Shown here one piece after another: positions 8,781 through 16,993 of a stretch of 64,000 nt of DNA. The DNA comes from JAHEZL01 sp964406465 (lineage in GTDB: Bacteria > Bacteroidota > Bacteroidia > Flavobacteriales_C > GCA-002722245). The notes beneath the pieces are model-generated. The model ran no database searches. It had not been told where the DNA came from and was given only the letters and a program-made list of their open reading frames with translations. The position numbers were made by a program, and so were the translations under genes. The stretch covers positions 1 through 64,000 of the forward strand of contig CAYORT010000014.1 of NCBI GenBank assembly GCA_964406465.1. The letters are read 5' to 3'. The first letter of the stretch is position 1. Every line of letters begins with the position of its first letter.

Positions 8781-9179
8781 ATGATAACTGATCCAATTTC
8801 AGATTACCTTACAAGAGTAAGAAATGCAATAAAAGCAAATCACCGTGTGGTGGATGTGCCTGCATCAAACTTAAAAAAAGAAATCACTAAGATTTTGTTT
8901 GATAAAGGATACATTTTAAGCTATAAATTTTTAGATGATACCGCTCAAGGTACTATCAAAATAGCTTTGAAATACGATCCAAAAACCAGAGTTCCTGCTA
9001 TCCAATCTTTGGAAAGAGTGAGCCGTCCAGGTTTGAGAAAGTATTCTCATGCAGCTAAAGTTCCTAAAGTATTAAGTGGTTTAGGAGTAGCTATTATTTC
9101 TACTTCTAAAGGTTTAATGACTGATAAAGAAGCAAAGAGAGAGAATGTTGGTGGTGAAGTTTTGTGTTACGTTTATTAA
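8781..9179 (+). CDS. rpsH: 30S ribosomal protein S8
   Basis: S8 binds the central domain of 16S rRNA and in E. coli represses the spc operon. It has 132 residues and opens with ITDPISDYLTRVRNA. It has the C-terminal STSKGLMTDKEAKRENVGGE signature. Confidence 0.97.
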   Translation: MITDPISDYLTRVRNAIKANHRVVDVPASNLKKEITKILFDKGYILSYKFLDDTAQGTIKIALKYDPKTRVPAIQSLERVSRPGLRKYSHAAKVPKVLSGLGVAIISTSKGLMTDKEAKRENVGGEVLCYVY

Positions 9180-9191
9180 AAGAATAGAGCA

Positions 9192-9746
9192 ATGTCAAGA
9201 ATTGGAAATGCACCGGTAGCAATCCCTGATGGGGTGACTGTAACAGTTGAAAAGAACAATGTTGTTACTGTTAAAGGTAAATTAGGTACTCTTACACAAG
9301 CTTTAGATGCTCGTGTTACACCTGTAGTTGAAGGTAAAGAGGTACTAGTAAAAAGAGTTGGTGACGACAAACAGTCTCGTGCTATGCACGGTCTATATAG
9401 AGCGCTTATCAATAATATGGTAGAAGGTGTATCAAAAGGATATACCATCGAACAGGAGTTGGTAGGGGTAGGTTACAGAGCTGCGAACAAGGGTCAATTA
9501 TTAGAGTTAAGTTTAGGTTTCTCTCACAACATCGTTTTTGAAATACCAAAAGAGATCGTTTTGAAAACAGAAACATTAAAAGGTCAAAACCCTAAAATCA
9601 CTTTGACTTCTTTTGACAAACAATTGGTTGGTCAAGTTGCTGCTAAAATTAGATCATTGAGAAAACCTGAACCATACAAAGGTAAAGGTATCAAGTTCAC
9701 AGGTGAAGAATTAAGAAGAAAAGCAGGTAAGGCTGCAGGTAAATAA
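9192..9746 (+). CDS. rplF: 50S ribosomal protein L6
   Basis: L6 lies near the sarcin-ricin loop and the factor-binding site. The 184-residue protein begins MSRIGNAPVAIPDGVTV and ends in the family signature PEPYKGKGIKF followed by a basic tail. Two tandem L6 folds are expected from length. Confidence 0.97.
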   Translation: MSRIGNAPVAIPDGVTVTVEKNNVVTVKGKLGTLTQALDARVTPVVEGKEVLVKRVGDDKQSRAMHGLYRALINNMVEGVSKGYTIEQELVGVGYRAANKGQLLELSLGFSHNIVFEIPKEIVLKTETLKGQNPKITLTSFDKQLVGQVAAKIRSLRKPEPYKGKGIKFTGEELRRKAGKAAGK

Positions 9747-9757
9747 AAAAGTTAGCT

Positions 9758-10105
9758 ATGTCTAAGAAAGATTTAAGAAGACAAAAAATCAAGTACAGAA
9801 TCCGTAAAGTGGTTACTGGTACTGCAGAAAGTCCGAGATTAACAGTATACAGAAGCAATAAAGAAATTTATGCTCAGTTGATTGATGATTTAAAAGGGGT
9901 TACTTTAGCATCTGCTTCATCTACTGAAAAGGAGTTGAAGAATGTGAAAGGAATCGAGCAAGCTCGTCAAGTAGGATTAAAGATAGCTGAGAAAGCTAAA
10001 TCTGCAGGTATTACTGCTGTTCGTTTCGATAGAAATGGATATTTGTATCACGGTAGAGTTAAGTCTTTGGCAGATGCTGCGAGAGAAGGTGGTTTAAATT
10101 TTTAA
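9758..10105 (+). CDS. rplR: 50S ribosomal protein L18
   Basis: L18 binds 5S rRNA together with L5. It has 115 residues, with a basic N-terminus, RLTVYRSNKEIYAQLIDD in the middle and VRFDRNGYLYHGRVKSLADAAREGG at the end, as in the family. Confidence 0.97.
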   Translation: MSKKDLRRQKIKYRIRKVVTGTAESPRLTVYRSNKEIYAQLIDDLKGVTLASASSTEKELKNVKGIEQARQVGLKIAEKAKSAGITAVRFDRNGYLYHGRVKSLADAAREGGLNF

Positions 10106-10117
10106 TCAATAGGTAGT

Positions 10118-10636
10118 ATGTTAAAATCAAACGCAAAGAAAGTACGTTCATCTGAGATGGAATTGAAGGATCGCCTAGTAGGTATCCAAAGGGTTACTAA
10201 GGTTACTAAAGGAGGTAGAACATTCAGTTTTTCTGCAATAGTTGTTGTTGGTAATGAGAATGGTGTTGTTGGATATGGATTAGGTAAAGCAAATGAGGTT
10301 ACTGATGCAATTTCTAAAGGAATTGATGACGCTAAGAAGAATTTGATTAAAGTGCCTATTTTAAAAGGAACTATTCCTCATGAAATGGAAGCTAAATTTG
10401 GTGGTGCTAAAGTATTTATGAAACCTGCTGCTCATGGTACAGGGGTGATTGCTGGTGGTGCTATGCGTGCTGTGTTAGAGAGCGTTGGTGTGAAAGACGT
10501 ATTGGCAAAATCTAAAGGTTCATCAAATCCACACAACGTGGTTAAAGCTACGATTAAGGCTCTTGAAAACTTGAGAGACCCAAGAACGATCGCTTTCAAC
10601 AGAGGTGTGTCTATGGAAAAAGTATTTAATGGTTAA
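10118..10636 (+). CDS. rpsE: 30S ribosomal protein S5
   Basis: S5 takes part in decoding accuracy and sits at the mRNA entry site. It has 172 residues. The double-stranded RNA-binding-like N-terminal domain carries VTKGGRTFSFSAIVVVG, and the C-terminal domain has GTGVIAGGAMRAVLESVGV. Confidence 0.97.
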   Translation: MLKSNAKKVRSSEMELKDRLVGIQRVTKVTKGGRTFSFSAIVVVGNENGVVGYGLGKANEVTDAISKGIDDAKKNLIKVPILKGTIPHEMEAKFGGAKVFMKPAAHGTGVIAGGAMRAVLESVGVKDVLAKSKGSSNPHNVVKATIKALENLRDPRTIAFNRGVSMEKVFNG

Positions 10637-10653
10637 TAGTTAAAGAATAAGAG

Positions 10654-10827
10654 ATGGCAAAGATTAAAATTACCCAAGTTAAAAGCGCGATTGACCGCCC
10701 GAAAGATCAAAAGGCGACTTTAGTTGCTTTGGGATTCAAAAAAATGCACCAAGTTGTTGAGCACGAAGCTACTCCTCAAATTTTGGGCATGGTAAATAAA
10801 GTGAAGCATTTAGTAAAAGTAGATTAA
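10654..10827 (+). CDS. rpmD: 50S ribosomal protein L30
   Basis: The 57-residue frame starts MAKIKITQVKSAIDRP and contains KATLVALGFKKMHQ, the L30 signature, and ends LVKVD. It lies between rpsE and rplO, the invariant position in the spc operon. L30 is a small beta-alpha 23S rRNA-binding protein. The gene is easily missed because of its length, but sequence and context agree. Confidence 0.96.
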   Translation: MAKIKITQVKSAIDRPKDQKATLVALGFKKMHQVVEHEATPQILGMVNKVKHLVKVD

Positions 10828-10836
10828 TAATATTAT

Positions 10837-11286
10837 ATGAATCTTTCAACATTAAGACCAGCTAAGGGCTCGGTTAAAACAAGAAAAAGAATCGGTAGAG
10901 GTGAAGGATCTGGATTAGGTGGTACATCTACAAAAGGTCATAAAGGAGCTAAAGCTAGAACTGGTTACAAATCAAAACCTGGTTTTGAAGGTGGACAAAA
11001 TCCACTTCAAAGAAGGGTTCCGAAATTTGGATTCACTAACCCTAATAGAGTAGAATATAAAGGAATCAACCTTGACGCAATTGCTGAGGTAGCTGCTAAA
11101 AAAGGTATTTCTGATATCACTTTAGATGTATTGGTGGAGAACGGTTTGGTATCTAAAAATAAATTAGTTAAAATTTTAGGTAGAGGTGAATTGGCTGCAA
11201 AATTAAATGTTTCAGCAAATGCATTTTCTAAAACTGCTGTAGCTGCTATTGAAGCTAAAGGTGGTTCTGTTACTATCATTAAGTAA
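10837..11286 (+). CDS. rplO: 50S ribosomal protein L15
   Basis: L15 is a late 50S assembly protein. It has 149 residues, starting MNLSTLRPAKGSVKTRKR with the Gly-rich RIGRGEGSGLGGTSTKGHKG stretch. The TAATG stop/start junction overlaps secY by one base. Confidence 0.97.
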   Translation: MNLSTLRPAKGSVKTRKRIGRGEGSGLGGTSTKGHKGAKARTGYKSKPGFEGGQNPLQRRVPKFGFTNPNRVEYKGINLDAIAEVAAKKGISDITLDVLVENGLVSKNKLVKILGRGELAAKLNVSANAFSKTAVAAIEAKGGSVTIIK

Positions 11287-12650
11287 TGAAGAAGTTCATA
11301 CAAACCATAAAGAATATTTATAACATTAAGGAATTGAGAGACCGTATAGGGTTTACTCTTTTCCTTATTCTTATTTATCGTTTAGGTTCATTTATTATCA
11401 TTCCAGGTGTTAACTCTGAAGCTCTGGCTAGTGCTCACGAAAGTGCTGGTTCAACAGGTTTGGTTGGATTGATTTCTACGTTTACAGGTGGAGCTTTTAG
11501 TAGGGCTTCAATTTTCGCGTTAGGTGTAATGCCTTACATTTCTGCATCTATTGTAATGCAATTATTAGGTGTTGCGGTTCCTCAAATCCAAAAGATTCAA
11601 AGAGATGGAGAGAGTGGTAGAAAGAAAATTCAAACGTACACCAAATTGTTAACTATTGTAGTAACAGTTTTACAAGCTCCAGGTTACTTGAATACTTATG
11701 TAGCTCCGGCTATTTCTGATACGAGTTTCTTTAGTTTTCAACTACCAGCGGTTTCAGTAATGGTTGCTTCAACTATGTTTTTGATGTGGATTGGTGATAA
11801 GATTACTGATAAAGGTGTTGGTAATGGTGTCTCTATGCTTATTATGGTAGGTATCATGGCTCGTTTCCCAGAGGCTATAGCAGGTGAATTTGCAAGGTTA
11901 ACTGGTGCCGATGTTGCAGGTGGTCGTTTGTTGACTTTCTTCTTAGAATTGATTGTTTGGTTCTTCATTATAGCATTAACCATCATGTTGATTCAAGGGG
12001 TGAGAAAAATCGCTCTTCAGTATGCAAAACAAATGTCGGTGGGTGCTATCAATCAAAGTGGTGCGCGTCAGTATATCCCTATAAAAGTTAATATCGCTGG
12101 TGTTATGCCAATCATTTTTGCGCAGGCGGTAATGTTTGTTCCTTCTACTTTATTGTCAATGGACTGGGTAGACAAGGAGGGCTTGATCGGACAAACTTTC
12201 GCTGCTTTGAGTGATCCAAGAAATTTTTGGTACAACTTTGCAAATGCGATGATGATTATATTGTTCACCTTCTTCTACACCGCTATGGTAATCAATCCTC
12301 GTCAATGGGCTGATGACTTCAAGAAGCAAGGTGCATTTGTGCCGGGAGTAAAGCCTGGTGCCGACACCGCTGATTATATAGATAACATCCTTTCAAAAAT
12401 TACATTTCCGGGTTCTATATTCTTAGCAATGATTGCGATCTTACCAGCATTTGCTATGATGTTTGATATTTCAACTGCCTTTGCTTATTTCTTTGGAGGT
12501 ACTTCATTATTGATTATGGTAGGGGTGATTATTGATACATTGCAACAAATTGAAAGTCATTTGTTGATGAGACATTACGATGGTTTAATGGAATCGGGAA
12601 AACTGAGAGGTAGATCAAGTAATGCTGCCCCTGTTGGGATTTCAGGATAG
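11286..12650 (+). CDS. secY: Protein translocase subunit SecY
   Basis: Channel subunit of the SecYEG inner-membrane translocon. The product has 454 residues with ten hydrophobic segments. The N-terminal KELRDRIGFTLFLILIYRLGSFI covers TM1, ALGVMPYISASIVMQLL the TM2a/TM2b region, and NPRQWADDFKKQGAFVPG the large cytosolic C5 loop. It is translationally coupled to rplO, as in most bacteria. Confidence 0.97.
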   Translation: MKKFIQTIKNIYNIKELRDRIGFTLFLILIYRLGSFIIIPGVNSEALASAHESAGSTGLVGLISTFTGGAFSRASIFALGVMPYISASIVMQLLGVAVPQIQKIQRDGESGRKKIQTYTKLLTIVVTVLQAPGYLNTYVAPAISDTSFFSFQLPAVSVMVASTMFLMWIGDKITDKGVGNGVSMLIMVGIMARFPEAIAGEFARLTGADVAGGRLLTFFLELIVWFFIIALTIMLIQGVRKIALQYAKQMSVGAINQSGARQYIPIKVNIAGVMPIIFAQAVMFVPSTLLSMDWVDKEGLIGQTFAALSDPRNFWYNFANAMMIILFTFFYTAMVINPRQWADDFKKQGAFVPGVKPGADTADYIDNILSKITFPGSIFLAMIAILPAFAMMFDISTAFAYFFGGTSLLIMVGVIIDTLQQIESHLLMRHYDGLMESGKLRGRSSNAAPVGISG

Positions 12651-12666
12651 AGGGAGAAAAGAGAAG

Positions 12667-13458
12667 ATGGTATATTATAAGACGAAAGAAGAAATTGAAT
12701 TAATAAGATTAAGTTCTTTACTTGTTGCAAAAACGCATGCCGAATTGGCAAAATTGATTAAGCCCGGAGTAACATCCAAGAAACTTGATCAACGAGCTGA
12801 AGAGTTTATACGTGATAATGGTGGAGTTCCAGCATTTAAAGGTTATAGAGGTTTTCCTTTTACTTTATGTGTGTCACCAGAAGACCAAGTTGTACATGGA
12901 ATGCCCAATAATGATGAGGTTCAGGAAGGGATGATTTTAAGTGTAGATTGTGGTGTTTTGATGAATGGATTTTACGGTGATTCAGCGTACACCTTTGCGG
13001 TTGGTGAAATTTCTGAAGCGAAAAAGAAATTGCTTCGTGCTACGAAGGAATCTCTGTTGAAAGGAATTGAGAAAGCTGTAGAAGGGAATAGACTTGGTGA
13101 TATCTGTTTTGAAATTCAGCTTTGTGCTGAAAGAAACGGATACGGAGTGGTTAGAGAATTAGTTGGACATGGGGTTGGTAAAAACCTTCATGAAGATCCA
13201 GAAGTTCCTAATTATGGCAAAAAAGGTTCGGGTATAGTTTTGAAAGAAGGCCTAGTGATTGCTGTTGAACCTATGATTAATATGGGAAGAAAAGAGGTTA
13301 AATCACTATCTGATGGCTGGACGATCAAAACTTTAGATGGGCAACCATCGGCGCATTTTGAACACACCATAGCGGTAGGTAAAGAGAAGGTAGATATTTT
13401 GTCGTCCTTTGAGTTTGTAGAAGAAGAATTAAAGAAACAGAAAATAGAAGTATTATAG
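12667..13458 (+). CDS. map: Methionine aminopeptidase, type I
   Basis: Removes N-terminal methionine from nascent proteins. I use the ATG at 12667 (MVYYKTKEEIELI), giving 263 residues. An in-frame ATG at 12622 would overlap the end of secY by 29 bases and adds non-conserved residues. Metal ligands are recognisable: SVDCGV and GDSAYTF (the two Asp), GHGVG (His), EPMI (Glu) and FEHTI (Glu). It is a type I enzyme without an N-terminal zinc extension. Confidence 0.96.
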   Translation: MVYYKTKEEIELIRLSSLLVAKTHAELAKLIKPGVTSKKLDQRAEEFIRDNGGVPAFKGYRGFPFTLCVSPEDQVVHGMPNNDEVQEGMILSVDCGVLMNGFYGDSAYTFAVGEISEAKKKLLRATKESLLKGIEKAVEGNRLGDICFEIQLCAERNGYGVVRELVGHGVGKNLHEDPEVPNYGKKGSGIVLKEGLVIAVEPMINMGRKEVKSLSDGWTIKTLDGQPSAHFEHTIAVGKEKVDILSSFEFVEEELKKQKIEVL

Positions 13459-13462
13459 ATAC

Positions 13463-13681
13463 ATGGCGAAACAAGCATCAATAGAGCAAGACGGAACGAT
13501 AGTGGAAGCACTTTCTAATGCAATGTTCAGAGTTGAATTAGAAAACGGACACATTATTACCGCTCATATTTCGGGGAAAATGAGAATGCACTATATTAAA
13601 ATTTTGCCAGGTGATAAGATTAAGGTAGAGATGTCGCCTTATGATTTAAGTAAAGGAAGAATAACGTTTAGATATAAATAA
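13463..13681 (+). CDS. infA: Translation initiation factor IF-1
   Basis: OB-fold factor occupying the 30S A site during initiation. It has 72 residues. The start MAKQASIEQDG and the motif ISGKMRMHYIKILPGDKIKVEMSPYDL's central part match the family closely. It lies four bases after map. Confidence 0.97.
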   Translation: MAKQASIEQDGTIVEALSNAMFRVELENGHIITAHISGKMRMHYIKILPGDKIKVEMSPYDLSKGRITFRYK

Positions 13682-13689
13682 TTAGCAAG

Positions 13690-13806
13690 ATGAAAGTAAA
13701 AGCGTCAGTAAAGAAAAGAAGCCCGGAAGACAAGATTATCAAAAGAAAAGGAAGGGTTTATGTAATTAATAAAAAGAATCCTAAGCACAAACAAAGGCAA
13801 GGGTAG
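13690..13806 (+). CDS. rpmJ: 50S ribosomal protein L36, cysteine-free form
   Basis: A 38-codon frame starting MKVKASVKKRSPEDKII and ending PKHKQRQG, the L36 signature. The zinc-binding form has a Cys-x2-Cys-x12-Cys-x4-His arrangement. Here the cysteines are replaced by Ser, Asp and Asn, so it is the zinc-independent variant. Its place between infA and rpsM is standard. Confidence 0.95.
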   Translation: MKVKASVKKRSPEDKIIKRKGRVYVINKKNPKHKQRQG

Positions 13807-13828
13807 GGAGAAATTAATATTTTTTTAT

Positions 13829-13836
13829 TAGTTTTG
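13829..13836 (+). promoter_or_regulatory. Putative -7 element upstream of rpsM
   Basis: TAGTTTTG is an exact match to the Bacteroidota housekeeping -7 consensus TAnnTTTG. It lies 51 bases before the rpsM start, in the 80-base gap that separates rpmJ from rpsM. No clear -33 TTTG partner is seen. It suggests a separate promoter for the alpha-operon part of the cluster. Confidence 0.5.
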
Positions 13837-13886
13837 CGTCCCGATTTTTAAATTGAGGTAAAAAATAAGAATTATAACAATAAAGT

Positions 13887-14264
13887 ATGGCAAGGATTGC
13901 AGGTATTGATATCCCAGATGGTAAAAGAGGAGAAATCGCTTTGACCTATGTTTACGGGATTGGTAAGTCTTCAGCGAAGAAGATATTGACTAAAGCTGGT
14001 GTTGACATTAATGTTACAGCTGGTGAATGGTCTGATGATGACACTCAAAAAATTCGTGAGATCATCACTGAAGAGTACACTGTTGAGGGTGCTTTAAGAT
14101 CTGAATTTCAATTAAGCATTAAACGTTTAATGGATATCGGATGCTACAGAGGGATTCGCCACAGAGCAGGTCTTCCTTTGAGAGGTCAAAGAACCAAAAA
14201 CAACAGTAGAACAAGAAAAGGTAAGAGAAAAACTGTTGCCAACAAGAAAATGGTAACTAAGTAA
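13887..14264 (+). CDS. rpsM: 30S ribosomal protein S13
   Basis: S13 contacts the P-site tRNA and the B1 intersubunit bridges. It has 125 residues, with MARIAGIDIPDGKRGEIALT at the start, the YGIGKSSAKKIL helix-two-turn-helix and GIRHRAGLPLRGQRTKNN near the C-terminus. Confidence 0.97.
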   Translation: MARIAGIDIPDGKRGEIALTYVYGIGKSSAKKILTKAGVDINVTAGEWSDDDTQKIREIITEEYTVEGALRSEFQLSIKRLMDIGCYRGIRHRAGLPLRGQRTKNNSRTRKGKRKTVANKKMVTK

Positions 14265-14288
14265 GATAGATAAGTAAAGAAAGATTTT

Positions 14289-14678
14289 ATGGCAAAAGCT
14301 ACAAAAACGACAAAAAAAGCCGGTGTAAAGGTTGAAGCTGCGGGTCAGTGTCATATTTATGCATCGTTTAACAACATCATTGTTTCTTTAACTAACGCTC
14401 AAGGTCAAGTTATTTCTTGGTCTTCTTCTGGAAAGATGGGCTTTAGAGGTTCAAAGAAAAACACTCCTTATGCAGCTCAAGTTGCATCTGAGGATTGTGC
14501 AAAGGTGGCTTTCGAAAAAGGATTGAGAAGAGTGAAAGTGTTTGTGAAAGGTCCTGGAGCAGGAAGAGAAAGTGCAATTAGAAGTGTTCACAACTCAGGG
14601 ATTGAAGTTACTGAGATTGTAGATATCACTCCACTTCCTCACAATGGTTGTCGTCCTCCAAAGAGAAGAAGAGTATAA
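14289..14678 (+). CDS. rpsK: 30S ribosomal protein S11
   Basis: S11 lies on the platform, lining the mRNA exit. It has 129 residues. The Lys-rich N-terminus is followed by HIYASFNNIIVSLTNAQG, and the signature DITPLPHNGCRPPKRRRV closes the protein. Confidence 0.97.
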   Translation: MAKATKTTKKAGVKVEAAGQCHIYASFNNIIVSLTNAQGQVISWSSSGKMGFRGSKKNTPYAAQVASEDCAKVAFEKGLRRVKVFVKGPGAGRESAIRSVHNSGIEVTEIVDITPLPHNGCRPPKRRRV

Positions 14679-14684
14679 TTAATT

Positions 14685-14711
14685 TTGAATTCTGAATGTT
14701 GAATTCTGAAT
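14685..14711. repeat. 7-bp-periodic intergenic repeat
   Basis: Two copies of TTGAATTCTGAAT separated by one base (14685-14697, 14699-14711), so the array also reads as four units of 7 bp with core TGAAT. It sits in the rpsK-rpsD gap. Similar 7-bp periodicity occurs after htpG and after the TPM genes. Confidence 0.7.
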
Positions 14712-14739
14712 TATAAACTATAAATAGAAATAATTAGTC

Positions 14740-15345
14740 ATGGCAAGATATAGAGGTCCCAAGTCGAAAATCGCAAGAAAATTTAAAGAGCCAATTTTTG
14801 GTCCAGATAAAGTATTAGAAAAAAAGCCTTATCCTCCGGGCATGCACGGAGCTTCTAAAGCGAAAGCTAAGAAGTCGGATTATGCTGTTCAGTTGCAAGA
14901 AAAACAAAAAGCAAAGTATACTTACGGTATTTTAGAGAGACAATTTGCTAACTTGTTTAAAGAAGCAGCAAGAAGATCAGGTATTACAGGTGAGTTATTA
15001 TTACAACTTTGTGAGTCTAGATTAGATAACGTGGTTTACAGAATGGGCATTGCTCGCACAAGAAGAGCTGCTCGTCAGTTGGTAGGTCACCGTCACATCG
15101 TTGTTAATGGTGAAGTAGTAAACATTGCATCATATCAAGTTAAGCCTGGTGATGTAGTAGGTGTGCGTGAAAAATCAAAATCATTAGAAGTTATAGTTAA
15201 TTCAATTGGAAGTTCTTCAAACGGATATTCTTGGGTTGAGTTCAATAAACATCAATTAGAGGGAAGATACTTACAACTTCCTCCAAGAGAAGAAATTCCT
15301 GAGAACATCAAAGAACAATTGATCGTCGAATTATACTCTAAGTAA
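14740..15345 (+). CDS. rpsD: 30S ribosomal protein S4, cysteine-free
   Basis: S4 nucleates 30S body assembly and influences accuracy. It has 201 residues. The N-terminal segment lacks the four cysteines that bind zinc in many homologues (ARYRGPKSKIARKFKEPIFG). The S4 RNA-binding domain is seen as ESRLDNVVYRMGIARTRRAA to VNGEVVNIASYQVKPGD. Confidence 0.97.
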   Translation: MARYRGPKSKIARKFKEPIFGPDKVLEKKPYPPGMHGASKAKAKKSDYAVQLQEKQKAKYTYGILERQFANLFKEAARRSGITGELLLQLCESRLDNVVYRMGIARTRRAARQLVGHRHIVVNGEVVNIASYQVKPGDVVGVREKSKSLEVIVNSIGSSSNGYSWVEFNKHQLEGRYLQLPPREEIPENIKEQLIVELYSK

Positions 15346-15373
15346 TCTTTTTAACCTTAAAAAAAATTAAGAT

Positions 15374-16363
15374 ATGGCAATTTTAGCATTCCAGAAGCCC
15401 GATAACGTTGTGATGATTCAATCTGATGAGTTCGAAGGAAGCTTCGAGTTTCGTCCGCTTGAGCCGGGCTTTGGACTTACAGTTGGTAACGCATTAAGAA
15501 GAATTCTTTTGTCTTCTTTAGAAGGTTATGCTATTACATCTGTAAGAATTGAAGGCGTTAGTCATGAATTCTCTACCATCAAAGGTGTTGTTGAAGATGT
15601 AACTGAAATCATTTTGAGACTGAAACAAGTACGTTTCAAAAAACAAATTGAAGATGCAGATTCTGAGAAAGTAACCATTTCTTTGACTGGTAAAAAACAA
15701 TTAACTGCTGGTGATATCGGTAGTTTTGCTTCTGGTTTCCAAGTTTTGAACCCTGATTTAGTACTTTGTACCATGGAAGGTTCAGTTAAATTGCAAATGG
15801 AAATCACTATTGAGAAAGGAAGAGGTTATGTAGCTGCAGATGAGAATAAATCGGCAAATACGGCTGCTGGAGCAATTGCAATCGATTCTATCTACACTCC
15901 AATCAAAAATGTTCAATATAGCATTGAGAACTATCGTGTAGAACAAAAAACAGATTACGAGAAATTAGTATTAAATATTAAGACAGACGGTTCTATTCAT
16001 CCAAAAGATGCATTGAAAGAGGCTGCTAAGATTTTGATTCACCATTTCATGTTGTTTTCTGATGAGAAAATCACTTTGGATACTGAGGAGAAATCAGCTG
16101 CTGAAGAGTTTGATGAGACATCATTACACATGCGTCAATTGTTGAAAACTAAGTTAGTTGACATGGATCTTTCAGTTAGAGCATTAAACTGCTTGAAAGC
16201 TGCTGATGTTGAGACTTTAGGTGACTTGGTGTCATTCAACAAAAATGATCTATTGAAATTCAGAAACTTTGGTAAAAAATCATTGACTGAGTTAGATGAG
16301 TTGGTATTGGTTAAAGGTTTGTCTTTCGGGATGAATGTAGCTAAATACTTAGATAAAGAATAA
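15374..16363 (+). CDS. rpoA: RNA polymerase alpha subunit
   Basis: Scaffold subunit of RNA polymerase and contact for activators. It has 329 residues. The N-terminal dimerisation domain (1 to about 230) includes FRPLEPGFGLTVGNALRRILLSS. The C-terminal domain (from about 250) includes LDLSVRALNCLKAADVETLG-like helices, with the DLSVRALNCLKAA motif and the FGKKSLTEL end. It lies between rpsD and rplQ as in the alpha operon. Confidence 0.97.
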   Translation: MAILAFQKPDNVVMIQSDEFEGSFEFRPLEPGFGLTVGNALRRILLSSLEGYAITSVRIEGVSHEFSTIKGVVEDVTEIILRLKQVRFKKQIEDADSEKVTISLTGKKQLTAGDIGSFASGFQVLNPDLVLCTMEGSVKLQMEITIEKGRGYVAADENKSANTAAGAIAIDSIYTPIKNVQYSIENYRVEQKTDYEKLVLNIKTDGSIHPKDALKEAAKILIHHFMLFSDEKITLDTEEKSAAEEFDETSLHMRQLLKTKLVDMDLSVRALNCLKAADVETLGDLVSFNKNDLLKFRNFGKKSLTELDELVLVKGLSFGMNVAKYLDKE

Positions 16364-16394
16364 TAAGAGAAGAATTGATTTATATATTTGAGAG

Positions 16395-16907
16395 ATGAGA
16401 CACGGAAAAACAGTAAACCATTTAGGTCGTCAGGCAGGTCACAGAAATTTGATGCTTGCAAATATGGCCTCTTCATTGATTTTGCATAAAAAGATCAATA
16501 CAACAGTTGCTAAAGCGAAAGCGTTGAAGAAATTTGTTGAGCCATTGCTTACAAAATCTAAAACAGATTCGACGCATTCAAGAAGAATTGTGTTTGGATA
16601 CTTGCAAGATAAAGAAGCAGTTAAACTTTTATTCGGTGAAATCGCTCCTAAAATTATGGATCGTCCGGGTGGTTACACTCGTATTCTTAAAACAGGAAAC
16701 CGTTTAGGAGATAACGCTGATATGTGCTTGATTGAATTGGTTGATTACAACCAAAATTATAACGGAACTGCTGCTCCTGCTAAAAAGAAAAGCAGAAGAG
16801 GTGCTAAGAAAAAAGGTGATGCTACTGATGCTACTGTTGTAGAAGATTCGGCAGCTGAAAAAGCACCAAAAGCAAAGAAATCAACTAAAGACCAAAAAGA
16901 AGATTAA
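16395..16907 (+). CDS. rplQ: 50S ribosomal protein L17 with basic tail
   Basis: L17 lies near the tunnel exit. The conserved part (1 to about 120) starts MRHGKTVNHLGRQAGHRN. The protein has 170 residues because of a C-terminal tail of about 45 residues rich in Ala, Lys, Asp and Glu (AAPAKKKSRRGAKKKGD and on), probably disordered; such tails are common in Bacteroidota. It is the last gene of the cluster and is followed by a terminator. Confidence 0.96.
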   Translation: MRHGKTVNHLGRQAGHRNLMLANMASSLILHKKINTTVAKAKALKKFVEPLLTKSKTDSTHSRRIVFGYLQDKEAVKLLFGEIAPKIMDRPGGYTRILKTGNRLGDNADMCLIELVDYNQNYNGTAAPAKKKSRRGAKKKGDATDATVVEDSAAEKAPKAKKSTKDQKED

Positions 16908-16928
16908 TAGTTGAAAAGTTTTTTAAAT

Positions 16929-16967
16929 AAAAAAGGATAAAGTCTCAATACTTTATCCTTTTTTTGT
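16929..16967 (+). terminator. Intrinsic terminator after rplQ
   Basis: AAAAAGGATAAAG pairs with CTTTATCCTTTTT across an 8-base loop, followed directly by a T run. It separates the ribosomal cluster from carA. Confidence 0.85.
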
Positions 16968-16993
16968 GTCGCTAATTCACAGTTAAGATAAAT

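Noticed and set aside
12622..12666. Earlier ATG for methionine aminopeptidase
   Set aside because: It overlaps the conserved end of secY and adds residues absent from the family.
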